64,000 nucleotides of DNA. It comes from Begonia masoniana (lineage: Eukaryota > Streptophyta > Magnoliopsida > Cucurbitales > Begoniaceae). Location of the stretch: NCBI GenBank assembly GCA_022432975.1, contig CM039502.1, positions 21,167,228 to 21,231,227 on the forward strand, in the 5' to 3' direction. The notes beneath the pieces were generated by a model that made no database searches, was not told where the DNA came from, and worked only from the letters and a program-made list of their open reading frames with translations. This document shows, in pieces, positions 26,696 through 38,365 of the stretch. Every line of letters starts with the position of its first letter. The stretch's first letter is position 1. The position numbers were made by a program, and so were the translations under genes.

Positions 26696-29600
26696 CAGCC
26701 TAGAGCACAGCCACCTCAGCCACAGCCTAGGGGTGTGAAGAGACCTCTTGAGGGAGGTAACGATAGAGGCAAGGGAAAGCAAGTACAAGGGGCTCCTCCG
26801 ATGCCATGGTGCCCCAGGTGCCAGAAGGAGCATGGTGGCGAGTGCCGAGTTGGCACGAACAAGTGTTATAGATGTGGAGATATTGGCCACTTTGTCAGAG
26901 ATTGTCCGCTGCAGGGCCGTGATCAGTTAGGCGGAGATCAGAGGAGAGTTACGCCGAGGATATTCGCACTTATTGAGCCTGGAGATGTTGACAACGAGGA
27001 TCAGCCAGCCGTGATAGCAGGTACTATACTGGTTACTGGCGTTCCTGTATTTTCTTTACTAGACACGGGGGCTACACATTCTTTTATTTCCACCACTTGT
27101 GTGTCGAGATTGAGGCTTGCGCCTGAGTTAGCAGAATGCGAGTATAGCGTGATGCTACCTTCAGGAGAGCGTATGCAGTCAGGTCGTATTGTCCAGGGCA
27201 ATATTATCTCGGTTGGGGATCGCACCCTCTATGCTCGCCTTATTGTTATGGGCATCGAGCACTATGATCTTATCTTAGGGATGGACTGGCTTGCACAGCA
27301 CTACGCCACCATCGACTGTCAATCCGGGATTGTCACCTTTCGACCTCCGGGTAAAGCTGAGTTTTCTTATCAGGCGATGAGCAGATTGAGTAGCTCGCCT
27401 ATTTCTTATTCCATGGAGGTCAACGAGCAGTTCAAAGGTGCGTGCTCTATTTATTTGGCCTCTGTCTTTGATTGTCAGTTGCTCAGCGGATTGAAGCCGA
27501 GCGATATTCCTATTGTCAGAGAGTTTTCTGGCATCTTTCTTGATGATCTTCCCGGATTACCACCGGACCGGGAGATTGAGTTCACTATTGACGTCTATCC
27601 TAACTCTGCACCGAGGTTTAAGAACCCTTATCGATTGGCACCAGCCGAGTTGAAGGAGTTGAGGACTCAGCTCGACGAATTGTTAGAGAAGGGTTTCATC
27701 CGACCTAGCGTATCACCCTGGGGTGCGCCCGTTCTGTTTGTTAAAAAGAAAGACGGGACCCTCAGGATGTGTATCGACTACAGGGAGCTGAATAAGCTCA
27801 CAGTGAAGAATAAGTATCCACTGCCCCGGATTGACGACTTATTTGATCAGCTACAGGGTGCCCGAGTATTTTCCAGGATTGATCTACGCTCGGGTTACAA
27901 TCAGCTGAAGGTCCGGATGGATGATATACCAAAGACGGCCTTCCGAACGAGGTATGGGCATTATGAGTTCCTTGTCATGTCTTTTGGACTCACTAATGCT
28001 CCTGCAGCGTTTATGGATCTGATGAACCATGTCTTCAGAGAGTACCTGGATAAGTTCGTTGTGGTGTTTATCGACGACATCTTGATTTACTCTAAGATGA
28101 AGGAAGAGCACGAGGACCATCTGAGGATAGTTCTGAGCACGTTATGTCAGCATCATCTATATCCGAAGTTTTCTAAGTGCGAATTCTGGCTTGACAGAGT
28201 GAGTTTTCTGGGCCATATTATATCACAGGACGGAGTTTCTGTGGATCCGAGCAAGATTCAGGTGGTCAGAGATTGGACACAGCCGAAGAACGTACGTGAG
28301 GTGCGTGGATTTCTCGGATTGGCCGGTTATTATCGGAAGTTTATAGAGGGATTCTCGAAGATCGCACTTCCTCTTACACGATTGACTCGGAAGAACGAGA
28401 AGTTTGTATGGTCGTCTGCTTGTGATGACAGCTTTATGGAGTTAAAGCAGAGATTGACCACTGCCCCAGTACTGGCGCTACCTGATGAAGGTGTCAGGTA
28501 CAGTGTTTATTGTGATGCATCGGGAGTGGGACTCGGTTGTGTATTGATGCAGGAGGGGAAGGTTATTTCTTATGCATCTCGGCAGCTGAAGCCGTATGAG
28601 CAGAACTACCCCACACACGACCTTGAGCTAGCAGCTGTGGTTTTCGCACTGAAGATATGGAGACATTACTTATATGGGCAGCAGTGCGAGATATTCTCCG
28701 ACCACAAGAGTTTGAAGTACTTATTTACGCAGAAGGAGCTGAACATGCGACAGAGGCGATGGCTTGAGTTCGTCAATGATTACGATTTTGATATCAAGTA
28801 CCACCCAGGAAAGGCGAACAAGGTAGCTGATGCATTGAGTAGAGTGCCGCCTTCTGCGAGTCAGCCATCATTAGCAGCGATGTCAGTTACGCTGCGGTCT
28901 GAGATTGAGAGATTCGACGTGGAGATAGTGGCAGAGTTGTCCTATATGCTTGCCAACATTTCTCTCAGGCCAACTATTCTTGATCGTATACGCGAGGCTC
29001 AGCAGAGTGATTCGGAGTGTATGGAGCTTCGATCTAGTATGACATTGGGAGACTCGTCGGATTTCCATTTATCGGAGGATGGTATTCTGAAGTTCAGGCA
29101 TAGGTGGTACGTGCCTAGCGACGAGGATCTGAAGAAGGAGATATTGGCCGAGGCACATTCCTCGGCATATTCTGTGCACCCGGGGAGTACTTAGATGTAC
29201 CGGGATTTGAAACAACACTTCTGGTGGCCGAACATGAAGAGAGAGGTGGCCAAGTATGTCGAGACCTGTTTAGTTTGTCAACAGGTGAAGGCCGAGCACC
29301 AAAGGCCTGCCGGAACGTTATTGCCACTGCCGATTCCGGAGTGGAAGTGGGAGCAGATCTCCATGGATTTCATTGTGGGGCTCCCGAGGACTACGCGAGG
29401 CCATGACGGCATTTGGGTTATTGTGGACCGATTGACAAAGTCGGCTCACTTTTTGCCTGTGAAGATGACGTCTTCTATGGATCAGCTCGCAGAGCTCTAT
29501 GTACAGGAGATTGTGAAGTTGCACGGAGTGCCGGTTTCTATTGTCTCGGATCGAGATCCGAGGTTTACATCGAAGTTCTGGAAGAGTTTGCATAGAGCTA

Positions 29601-30403
29601 TGGGGACTCAGCTTAACTTCAGCACAGCGTTTCATCCTCAGACTGATGGTCAGACAGAGAGGACGAATCAGATTTTGGAGGATATGCTCAGAGCGTGTGT
29701 GCTTGAGTTTCAGGGATCGTGGAGCAGGTATTTGCCACTGATCGAGTTCTCGTACAACAACAGCTTCTAGGCTACTATCGGTATGGCTCCGTATGAAGCC
29801 TTATATGGTCGAAAGTGCAGATCTCCGCTGTATTGGGACGAGGTTGGCGAGGCCAGCGTCGTTGGACCTGAGATTCTGCAGCAGACGGCAGAGAAGATTG
29901 CCGTTATCCGACAGCGCATTGAGGTAGCTCAGAGCAGACACAAGAGCTATGCTGACACCAGACAGAGAGAGCTAGAGTTCGAGGAAGGCGATGAGGTTTA
30001 TTTGAAAGTTTCTCCGTTCAAGGGCGTTGCGAGATTTGGAAGGAGGGGTAAGTTAAACCCTCGTTATGTGGGGCCCTTTCCTATTCTGAAGAGGATCGGG
30101 AAGTTGGCGTACAGATTGCAGCTTCCGGCTTCTATGGAGGGTATCCACGACGTATTTCATGTATCTATGCTTCGGAAGTGCTTGCGCGATCCGTCGCATA
30201 TCGTGGAGGCTATAGAGATCGAGGTGCAGCCTACCTTGAGCTATGAGGTGAGGCCAGTACGTATTTTGGAGCATTCCATCAAGGTTCTACGCAACAAAGA
30301 AATTCCGCTAGTCAAAGTTCTATGGCGGAATCACGAGGTGGAAGAGGCGACGTGGGAACGACAGCAGGATATGATGACTAAGTATCCTGATCTGTTTGTG
30401 TAA
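26696..30403 (+). pseudogene. Outer element Gag C-terminus and Pol, with two in-frame stops
   Basis: Reading resumes after the inner element: CCHC zinc knuckle ([14 protein letters not shown]), protease [10 protein letters not shown], reverse transcriptase with [10 protein letters not shown], RNase H ([10 protein letters not shown], then DLELAAV and SDHKS), integrase zinc finger, integrase core (MDFIVGL, then VSDRDPRF, then TDGQTER), and a chromodomain-like end at TAA 30401-30403. All in one frame, except TAG at 29192-29194 (integrase N-terminus) and TAG at 29768-29770 (after the integrase core). The inner element encodes Lys and Gln at these two places, so the second stop is a simple C-to-T change in CAG. 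The element cannot supply its own full Pol. Confidence 0.95.
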
Positions 30404-30430
30404 TTTAATTTTGTGGACAAAATTCTGAAT

Positions 30431-30443
30431 AAGGAGGGTAGAA
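30431..30443 (+). other. Polypurine tract of the outer element
   Basis: AAGGAGGGTAGAA directly before the 3' LTR start TGTAATATCC at 30444. Confidence 0.88.
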
Positions 30444-33400
30444 TGTAATATCCGGTTTGTACGGACCTTTTATTATATTATTATTATTATTATTATTGGC
30501 GTTTTTGTATCTATGTCAAATCAGGTCCGTTTTACAAAAAGAAAGCGTCATTACGATTCAAACGAATAATAAGAATTTTAAGGAATTTACGGGAATTTTC
30601 AGAGATCAAACGCTATATTCCGAGTAAATACACTTTTCGTAGCGTAAAAGACGTTCTCGTAAAAATAGGAAACGAGGTCCGAATCGCGAACGGACAGTCT
30701 TAATAGAGCCCTGGTAATGAATGGGAATCATTGGCAAAATATGGAGTTTTCGAGAATCCGAATCGTTGGACGATTAACGGAACGAACGACGAAATCAATA
30801 TAAAACTCAAAGAAGGGCAAAACGGTAATTTGTAAAATCAATTTTATAAAACATCACAAATTCTTTCTCTCCCTCACTTTCTCTCTTTTCTCCTCTGGCG
30901 TTCACGAACAGAGAGCATTCTCTCCCTCGCAGCCGCCGACGATCCTTCGACTTCCGACCTCCGTTCTCCTCCGTTTCTCCTCCGTTCCTCGTCATTTCTT
31001 CTCCTCTCGCTACCCTCGGTATGTAGCCCCAATCTCTGAGCGTTTATTTCGAGTTTTCGGTTCGATTTAGGGTTAGGGTTTCAATTAGGGTTTCGACGAA
31101 AAACGCGAATTAGGGTTCGTAATTAATAGGTTAGCCTTGATTAAGTATATATCGAACGTATTGGACGTTATTGGACGAAGATAAACCAATTTGTAAAAAA
31201 GTATAAATTATAGAATTTTCGGGTTTTCGGAAATAACTCGTAATATGGATTTCCAGATTTATCGAGCGTTGTGTCGTTGTTTAAAAGCTTCGATTTGTTA
31301 AATTAAGGATTTTATTAGTTTGGACATTTAATCGTTTAAATTGGGTTTAACGACAAATATCGTGTTTTACCTCAGACACGCGACTCCAGTGGACGAAGCT
31401 TGAGATCCAGCGCACTCAAGGTAAGTTCTCGTGACTTGCTTGACCGAAAGGTCTACACCATACCTCGTCGTCATATCAAGGATCCTTGAGGGTTCCTTGT
31501 TTTACGTTGTTTAGGTTGGGTAGCTAGGTTATGTTGTATTGTCTGGTTAATATGTATGTTGTTTGTTTACTTTCCGCTGATATGAACTGTTCATGCATCA
31601 CGTTTTCGAAAGTCATGAAAAGGAATTTCTGCACGTGTTTTTAAGAAAAGGAACGTATATCTGAAATGAAATCTGTAACGAAATCTGAATGAATAAACGT
31701 AATCTGTCTGTATCTGGTCACGCGGGATGGGGCTCAGGCACGGCTGTGCGTGTTGCAAGCGTGTACCCCCCCTCTCTAGGTGGAAAGGGTAGTCCGATCG
31801 CTGGATGGGCCCTCTCCGCTTAGTGGGTAGAGGTTTTGGTGACGATTCTGTCTGTCTGTGACGTAATGAATCTGTAATCTGAATGGCATACGCACGCCTG
31901 CATCTGCATTTACGTAGCTTACTGAGATTTCAATATCTCATATGTGTCTGTATGGTGTAGGTGATCTGCTAGGTGACGTAGATCCAGGTGAGGACGACGT
32001 TCCTCCTCCTGATGTAGGGACAGTTGATGGATGATGGCCGTGGGAGTGCGCTGAGTAGTCGAGGCGCGATATGACCCGTGGGGATGTATGTATGGACTCT
32101 GGGGTTATTTTGGAATGTTTTGATCTGATAATTGTATAGAATATTTAGGTTGTTTGGATCTGGATAGGGGTTAGATAACGTTTTGGTAATTGTATGTAAA
32201 ACGTTTTGGTTTAAACTGTTGATGAACGTTATAAAATGTTTGGTTTAGTTAGAACCGTTATTTAAACGTTATAGAAATTCTGGAACTGTTTGGTTGTTTA
32301 AATTAAGTGTTATGAATTGTTTTTAGGTTGATACGGATAGCTCGTTTTTAGAGCTATCCACGCAGTTGGACTTCGTAAAGTCTGACACGAGTCGATTGAG
32401 TTTAGATTATGTATTAATTGGTTGAGTTTAGGTTGTGATTGTGGTGATCTTTGGCGTGAAGTAACAGAAATTTGCTCTCTGGAATTCAGGATTCCAGAGC
32501 GCTGTAATTCTGTATCTGTAATCTGAATCTGAGCATGATTTCTGAATGGCATACGCACGCCTGCATCTGCATTTACGTAGCTTACTGAGATTTCAATATC
32601 ATATGTGTCTGTATGGTGTAGGTGATCTGCTAGGTGACGTAGATCCAGGTGAGGACGACGTTCCTCCTCCTGATGTAGGGACAGTTGATGGATGATGGCC
32701 GTGGGAGTAGTCGAGGCGCGATATGACCCGTGGGGATGTATGTATGGACTCTGGGGTTATTTTGGAATGTTTTTGATCTGATAATTGTATAGAATATTTA
32801 GGTTGTTTGGATCTGGATAGGGGTTAGATAACGTTTTGGTAATTGTATGTAAAACGTTTTGGTTTAAACTGTTGATGAACGTTATAAAATGTTTTGGTTT
32901 AGAACCGTTATTTAAACGTTATAGAAATTCTGGAACTGTTTGGTTGTTTAAATTAAGTGTTATGAATTGTTTTTAGGTTGATACGGATAGCTCGGTTTTT
33001 TAGAGCTATCCACGCAGTTGGACTTCGTAAAGTCTGACACGAGTCGATTGAGTTAGATGATTATGTATTAATTGGTTGAGTTTAGGTTGTGAATTGTGGT
33101 GATCTTTGGCGTGAAGTAACAGAAATTTGCTCTCTGGAATTCAGGATTCCAGAGAGCTAATTGAGGAAATTGTGAAGCAGGAAGGATAGAGGGAAAATGT
33201 TGAATTCTGCTCTCAGGAATCACGTTCCAGAGAGGCGAAAATGTTAGAGTAAAAAGGTTGGTTGCTCTCTGGAAATCTCAAAAATTTCCAGAGAGCGAAG
33301 TCGCTGCTGTGTGCAGCGAAGTCGCTGCACACATTGCAGCGACCAGCGCCTGGTCGCTGCATAGGGCAGCGACCGTGCGCTGCCCCATTCACGAGGGCAG

Positions 33401-33647
33401 AATTCCGATTCTGCCCTCCCTTCTTTTGATTGTTTTATTTTAAGTTTCATTTAATGTTTTAGTTTTAATTATTTATTAACGGTTTTGTTTTAAATGCTTT
33501 TAAAGTTTAGTTTTAATTCCGATTTCAGTTCTGATTTCAACTTCAGTTTAGATTCCGCATTAAGTTTTTATTTAAAGCATAGAAAAGTAAAAAGTATAAA
33601 ATAAAAAATTTGTACGGGTAAATAGGTACAGTATTAGGGGTGTTACA
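30444..33647 (+). repeat. 3' LTR of the outer gypsy element (3204 bp)
   Basis: Same start and end as the 5' LTR, but 660 bp longer because of an internal tandem duplication (see 31881-33160). The donor-like CAAG|GTAAGT is at 31417-31426. Confidence 0.95.
31881..33160 (+). repeat. About 663-bp tandem duplication inside the 3' LTR
   Basis: GAATGGCATACGCACGCCTG occurs at 31881 and again at 32544, followed by the same sequence through the CTCTCTGGAAT hairpin. The junction near 32503 joins GGATTCCAGAGCGC to TGTAATTCTGTATCTG. The 5' LTR has this segment once. Confidence 0.92.
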
Positions 33648-33938
33648 TTCTCACTGTCTAGATAATGAACGAAATTTCCCACGTATGATGACTTTTGAAC
33701 ATATCCAAATAATGATTTGTCACTCATTTTACAATAACGTATTCTTAATTTTTCTTGAACAGTTGTGACAAATGTTGAAACTTTTTATTTAAAACGTAAG
33801 CTCATTTTGAATCTTCAAACCATGCAGTCGCCAATCACATCCACCTTCACATAGTGTTGTCAGTCGCCGAGACTATTTTTTAATGAATTTGATTCCATAA
33901 CCATTATTCAAAGCATATTCTATTATTTCTTCTCTAGT
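33648..33938 (-). pseudogene. MULE transposase, N-terminal part
   Basis: The minus strand from 33938 reads REEIIEYALNNGYGIKFIKK, a stop, then TTLCEGGCDWRLHGLKIQNE. This is the Mutator-type N-terminal DNA-binding domain (pattern EYALxNGFxIKF, then CxxxGCxWRLxA). It has in-frame stops. It continues across the gypsy insertion into 13507 and downward, and upstream across the solo LTR into 35715. Confidence 0.8.
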
Positions 33939-35665
33939 TGTCTTTAAAGAACTATAATAAACTGAAAGCTTCCACCGATCACAAAACGACAAACTTATTA
34001 TAAACTTCTACCGATGACGTAAGCTGGATAATTTATTCATCTAACTCACACCGATCACAAAACGACAAATTTGTTATACCAATGACGTAAGCCGGATGAT
34101 TCACTCATCTAACTCACACCGATCACTAAACGACAAATTTACTGCCTACATCTTTAGATGGCTTTTACTGAAGACATCATCCGATGGCCTCTACTGAAGA
34201 CATTCTTCCGATGACGTCAGTCGGATGATTCAATCCTCCAACATTTGTCGGTGGACAAAACACCCAACTTCTACCGATAGACCAAAAGAGACTCTAATAA
34301 GGAGCAAACCTGACTGCTAAACGATTTTTGTATATTTTACTGAAATCATTCTAATCAACACAAATCCACAATTCTTAGAAATTCAGAATAACAAGCTACA
34401 ATCGAAATCAAATCATATTTCTAAATCCAGAAAAGAAGTTCACAGAAGCGTTAAATGCAGTATCAAACTTCTACTATCATTTAAAATTCTCAGAACACTT
34501 CATTAGAATACCTAACCACTGAAAACTCTCATTCAGACAAAAGTTAAACCGTTTCATCAGAGCACCTAACCGTAGCATAGAAGTGCTCCTCCAACTTCAC
34601 CTATTCCTCAGTAAACTCAGAGAATTCACCTGTTGAATGCTCAGCACCTACATCACAAAACTCATATATTAGCCTAATGCTAAGTAAGTAAAGCAGTAAT
34701 GAATGAAATGCTGAACATAAATTCCTAAACATGCAAATTTCTACTTTCTCATCTCAGTTGCATATGCATTCATTTCTGATCTGATCTCCCTGTGAAATTG
34801 GGAGTTGGATCACTTCTCCCAAAGTCATACGTTCTCTCTCTCAATTAAGGGGCGGACTAGTTCCCTTCACAAACTGTTCAGATCCCCCTGTGAAATTGGG
34901 GTTTGGATCACTTCTCCCAAAGTCATACATCATCTCTCTTGATTAAGGGACGGATTAGTTCCCTTAACAACTGTTACAGTCTGTTCATTCCTTACCATGT
35001 CATTTCATGTAAATTCATTTTCGTATACTTTCAAAATATGATACATGACATACAAACACAATCAAGCATACACAATCCTACTGTTTTGTGATGTAAGCCT
35101 GAAGACACAAGCATACTTCACTTACCTGGCTCTTCCTGGAAATGCTCGGTTTCAAACTACTTCAGAAGTTTTGTTTACCTAAGTCATAAACAGAATATTA
35201 ATTAGATTTCTACTAAGCCTCATTTTAATCTATCCAGAAATCTAGGGAAACTAGTTTGGAAGTTTAGTTCATAGCACATTCCCGATTTACCACAAAACCC
35301 GGACCAGCTTGCCCATACAGCATTCACAAAACTCACATTTATACTCTCTCCAATCATCGATAGCTACCAGTACAGCAAGAAATCGAAATAGGGCTCACCT
35401 AGTTCGGAGAAGATTCGAGTAGAAGAATCGCTTAGAGAGCTCTGCTGCTTGAGCTGAAGACCGAAAGAAAGAAAATAGGGAATAGTGGCAGCTATAGTGC
35501 ATTAAACCCAAACTTCTTTCCTTAAATACGTTATCCACTTTTAAATTTTCAATTACTCTTATACCCTTGCCTAGTCATCCACTAACCCTACTTTTATTAT
35601 TGCCATTTAAAGTGTACCATTAATTAAAAGAATATAGAATTAATCCGATAGAACCGGGTGTTACA
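33939..35665 (-). mobile_element. Solo LTR of a Tekay-like gypsy element, in the MULE transposase
   Basis: In plus view it starts TGTCTTTAAAG and ends CGGGTGTTACA. It is flanked by CTAGT (33934-33938) and CAAGT (35666-35670), a target duplication with one mismatch. With it removed, the MULE transposase frame is continuous (ETTT joins to REEI), which independently supports the boundaries. Layout matches the inner gypsy LTR: CCGATCAC(A/T)AAACGACAAA motifs at 33975, 34051 and 34119, TGACGTCA at 34212-34219, and donor-like ACTTACCTGG at 35120-35129. No internal region remains, as after LTR-LTR recombination. Confidence 0.85.
34783..34978. repeat. 98-bp tandem duplication inside the solo LTR
   Basis: GATCTCCCTGTGAAATTGGG at 34783 and GATCCCCCTGTGAAATTGGG at 34881. 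Both are followed by TGGATCACTTCTCCCAAAGT and a TTAAGGGRCGGAYTAGTTCCC block. Confidence 0.9.
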
Positions 35666-35715
35666 CAAGTTGTTGTCTCATTTAAAACAATCGATCTACT
35701 CGAATCAGAATCCAT
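35666..35715 (-). pseudogene. MULE transposase, first codons
   Basis: Minus-strand ATG at 35715 opens MDSDSSRSIVLNETTT, then reaches the solo LTR. It lies about 106 bp downstream of the right-terminus TATA box, the expected place for the transposase start. Confidence 0.7.
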
Positions 35716-35819
35716 CGACGTCGCTAATATAGAGAAAATTCCCGGAGCAAGAAAGAGTAGGGGTTTGAGGGATTTTTTTTTTTTTTTTTTGCCAACGAGG
35801 GGTGAGAATAGGGGTGTTT

Positions 35820-36340
35820 CCTTATATAGTGTTGGAAATTGGTCTCCCGTTCTTAAAAACGGCTCCCCATTCTCAGGCAAAATAATTGAGATCGGGAGGC
35901 CATTTCAAAGCGACGACTCCCCGTCCTCAATCTTATAGGGCCAAGATTCGGGACGGTGACTCCGTTCTCGAATCACGTGTGGTGCACTTTGAACGGGGGT
36001 CTCCACGCCCCACATCGACCCCCCGTTCTCAGGCAAAATAATTGAGAACGAGGGGTCGTGCCGGAGAGGCAACCTCTGTTACCTCATTTTTGAGAACGGG
36101 AGGTCGATCTGGGCAGGAACACCCCGTTCTCGAGAAACTTGAAAAGAAAGAGGTAGGGAACAGAGGGCCGATCTGGGGCGGTGTCCCTAAGTCTCGAGTC
36201 ACGTCCGGTGCACGTTGAACAGGGGGTCTCCACTCCTCACATCAACCCTCCTACCTAATATATCTAGTGTCACGTAAACACTGAACATATCGAAAGATCG
36301 TTCCATTTAGATCGGCCCCTCCAATCTCGGCAGGTTTAAA
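35820..36340 (-). repeat. MULE right terminal inverted repeat
   Basis: Inverted relative of 9545-9990. It has repeated CCCCGTTCTCA / TGAGAACGGGG modules (for example 35865-35900, 36018-36056, 36088-36110 and 36122-36136) and ends inward in a TATA box. Its outermost part reads GGGTAAAAAATAATTTAAAC on the minus strand; the exact terminus is unresolved. Confidence 0.72.
35821..35828 (-). promoter_or_regulatory. TATA box of the MULE right terminus (transposase promoter)
   Basis: Minus strand TATATAAG, matching the left-terminus TATA box in sequence and following bases. It drives the transposase ATG at 35715. Confidence 0.7.
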
Positions 36341-36840
36341 TTATTTTTTACCCTTTAAAAAATAAAAAAAAAAATGATTGGAGAGAGTTTTTTTTCTCTC
36401 TGTTGCGTCGTCCTTCACGGAAGCGCGAAGAAAACATCCCTCGCTGAAGAGGGTCGCCAAGCTGCCGTCGTCTGTCGCCGATGAAGAAACTCTGAAGCTG
36501 CCACTAGCTGCTGTCGTCCGTTAGACAGAGAAAAAGAGCGCCGTCGCCGCTATCAGTTTCCTCCAATCAAAACCGCCGACTGTAAACCTATTGCCTTATG
36601 AAGCAACAGAATCTCCAGTCCGACCTGAAACCAAGCCGCTTCGCCGAGGAGCACGCAGAAGAACCAGTTTCCCCCGTTGCACAACCTGCCTCCGCCAAGA
36701 CTGGCCGCTAGTTCACCGTTTCGTGTACAACAGAGTACTCAGTTCGGCCGGCATCGTCTCGGCCTTTCCGCCGTTTCGTGTACAACAGAGTACTCGCAAA
36801 AACAAGATCAGTATGGATAGAATGGGTGTGTAATTATACA
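36341..36840. other. GC-rich leader-like sequence with a 55-bp-spaced direct repeat
   Basis: CCGTTTCGTGTACAACAGAG occurs at 36716 and again at 36771. The stretch (CGCCGTCGCCG, GCTGCCGTCGTC) resembles the GC-rich LTR leaders seen at 13980 and 63200. The 80-codon frame 36591-36833 has no recognisable domain, and I do not call it a gene. Confidence 0.4.
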
Positions 36841-36849
36841 GATGCGCCT

Positions 36850-38220
36850 AGACTTTTTCATCTTCCATTATAACCGTAGACAATCAATTTTAACTTTATA
36901 GGCTTAACCAATCCTACCTGGGATCAAATCAAACTGATCCGAGAAATAGTATTGAAAAAATGAATGTACCATCAACGACGCCTTGATCAACCTGATCGAA
37001 AGCCTCAGATCATGTAAAGCATAAGCTTGACCTATCATCTTTTTCTTTCCTGCATTGATCCCGTCAAAACCTTCCCTTGAAGAACCAGGAGTTGATCTCC
37101 CAACATGACTACCGGATCTTGCATGAGTTGGAACAGACGCAAAACTCTGCCGATACTCAAAAGACCTCTGAAAGTCGGTACCTATAAGTTTATATTGATG
37201 CTAATATGGTGGTCTATAACCAACTGGCTGCTGAGGAGTGAAGAACTGAGATCCAGAAAAAACTTCGTTGATTTTGACTATAAAATCTCATGTCAACTCC
37301 AAAACCAGGTATAGTAGAAGTAGTCTAAGTCGAAGTTAAATTACCTAGAGCAGACCTCTTATTAATAGGGCAATACTGCTTTTTATGTTCAGGCTGCCCG
37401 CAAGTGTAGCAAACATAAGGGCTTGAACGCCTACTGTTGGAAGAACCTCCTCCACACTGGCCATTATTCTCTCGCTGAATGTGTCCTCCTCGGTTTTGAC
37501 TCTTCCTTTAGTCCTTTCTTGTAATCTTCCCACCAACTTGTTATTCCTTGTCCCCCTTGCTTTTATAGAGTCCAAAGAATTCATCAAGGTCAGTCTGCAT
37601 GCTATGTAGCAACCAAGACCTCTGAAATATTGTTGAACAAATAAACAACAAATCGAGACAAAATTCACCATCTGATTTATTGAATCCACTTCCTTAATGT
37701 ACCTAGAGTATTCCACAAACTTGGCATGGTACTCCAGCACGGTAAGATCTCCCTGAGTGAGATTGTGGTAAGCACTGCTAGTCTTCTGCTTGTGCTCGGC
37801 GTAGCAATGGTTGTCCCTGAACACAGTCTCGAAACGTTCTCAGTCCATTTCACTGACCAGCTGATCCAACTTTAAAGATTTCCACAAGGCTGAAGCCATT
37901 TTCTCAAAATAGAAAGTTGTTAGTGTAACCTGGTATTCTACTGGAGCATCAATATCTTCCAAATTGTTCTCCATGACTTCTTCCAGCCAGTTCTCTGCAG
38001 CCAAAGGGTTTGGCCCTTCATCAAATAATGACGGATTCACTCATCCAAGTTCCCAGAAGTAGTCAATACAGCGGAACACTTGTTTCTGAACCCTGCCGTC
38101 TCTAGGAAAATTTCGACTTGCATCCCTTAAGGCTATGAAAGGATCGACTTGATATGATTCAGTAGATTATACTGTCAGTGCTGCAGGTGCACGATCTCTA
38201 GTAGCTTTTTTTGGAGGCAT
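36850..38220 (-). pseudogene. Gypsy gag and protease-proximal remnant
   Basis: Minus-strand ATG at 38220 opens MPPKKATRDRAP. Gag blocks follow in one frame broken by stops: LFDEGPNPLAAENWLEEV (38025 downward), then LTQGDLTVLEYHAKFVEYSR (about 37755 downward). One stop is TGA at 37840-37842, where relatives have Trp (MDW). A CCHC knuckle (CYTCGQPEHKKQYC) appears in a shifted frame at about 37370-37412. 36850-37330 continues toward the protease and is internally deleted compared with 45615-46096. Confidence 0.75.
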
Positions 38221-38365
38221 TTTCAAAAATCTAAAAACTTTTCGAAAGAAAATTAGGTCACGTTCTCAGGCACAAGAATTAATAAATTCTTTTACACTAT
38301 CATTATATCTATTTTATAGATGTCATTTTTCAAAATAAAAACTTGGCTTTGATACTATTATTTCT

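Larger units (their letters stand above)
13508..33647 (+). mobile_element. Outer Tekay-like Ty3/gypsy retrotransposon
   Basis: It begins TGTAATATCCGG and ends GGGTGTTACA, flanked by a perfect 5-bp target duplication TTCTC (13503-13507 and 33648-33652). It has LTRs, an initiator-Met-type PBS, gag, pol in the order PR-RT-RH-IN, and a polypurine tract. The C-terminus of pol (LVKVLWRNHEVEEATWE) is the chromodomain-like tail typical of Tekay/Del chromoviruses. It interrupts the MULE transposase. It is itself interrupted in gag by the element 16983-26695. Without that insertion it is about 10.4 kb. Gag-pol carries two in-frame TAG codons, so it is non-autonomous. Confidence 0.95.
9545..36340. mobile_element. 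Mutator-like element (MULE) with long inverted termini, carrying nested retrotransposons
   Basis: The two ends are inverted copies. The left end reads GGCCGATCTAAATGGAATGA, then GGAGGGTCGAT and GTGGAGACCCC, then GTTCAACNTGCACCGNACGTGAC. The reverse complement of 36180-36330 reads the same with scattered changes. Between the ends lie a minus-strand MULE transposase and a plus-strand accessory gene, both broken and convergent, as in maize MuDR. Subtracting the gypsy element (20140 bp) and the solo LTR (1727 bp) leaves a MULE of about 4.9 kb. The outer edges and the expected 8-11-bp target duplication could not be fixed by eye, so the coordinates are approximate. Confidence 0.8.
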
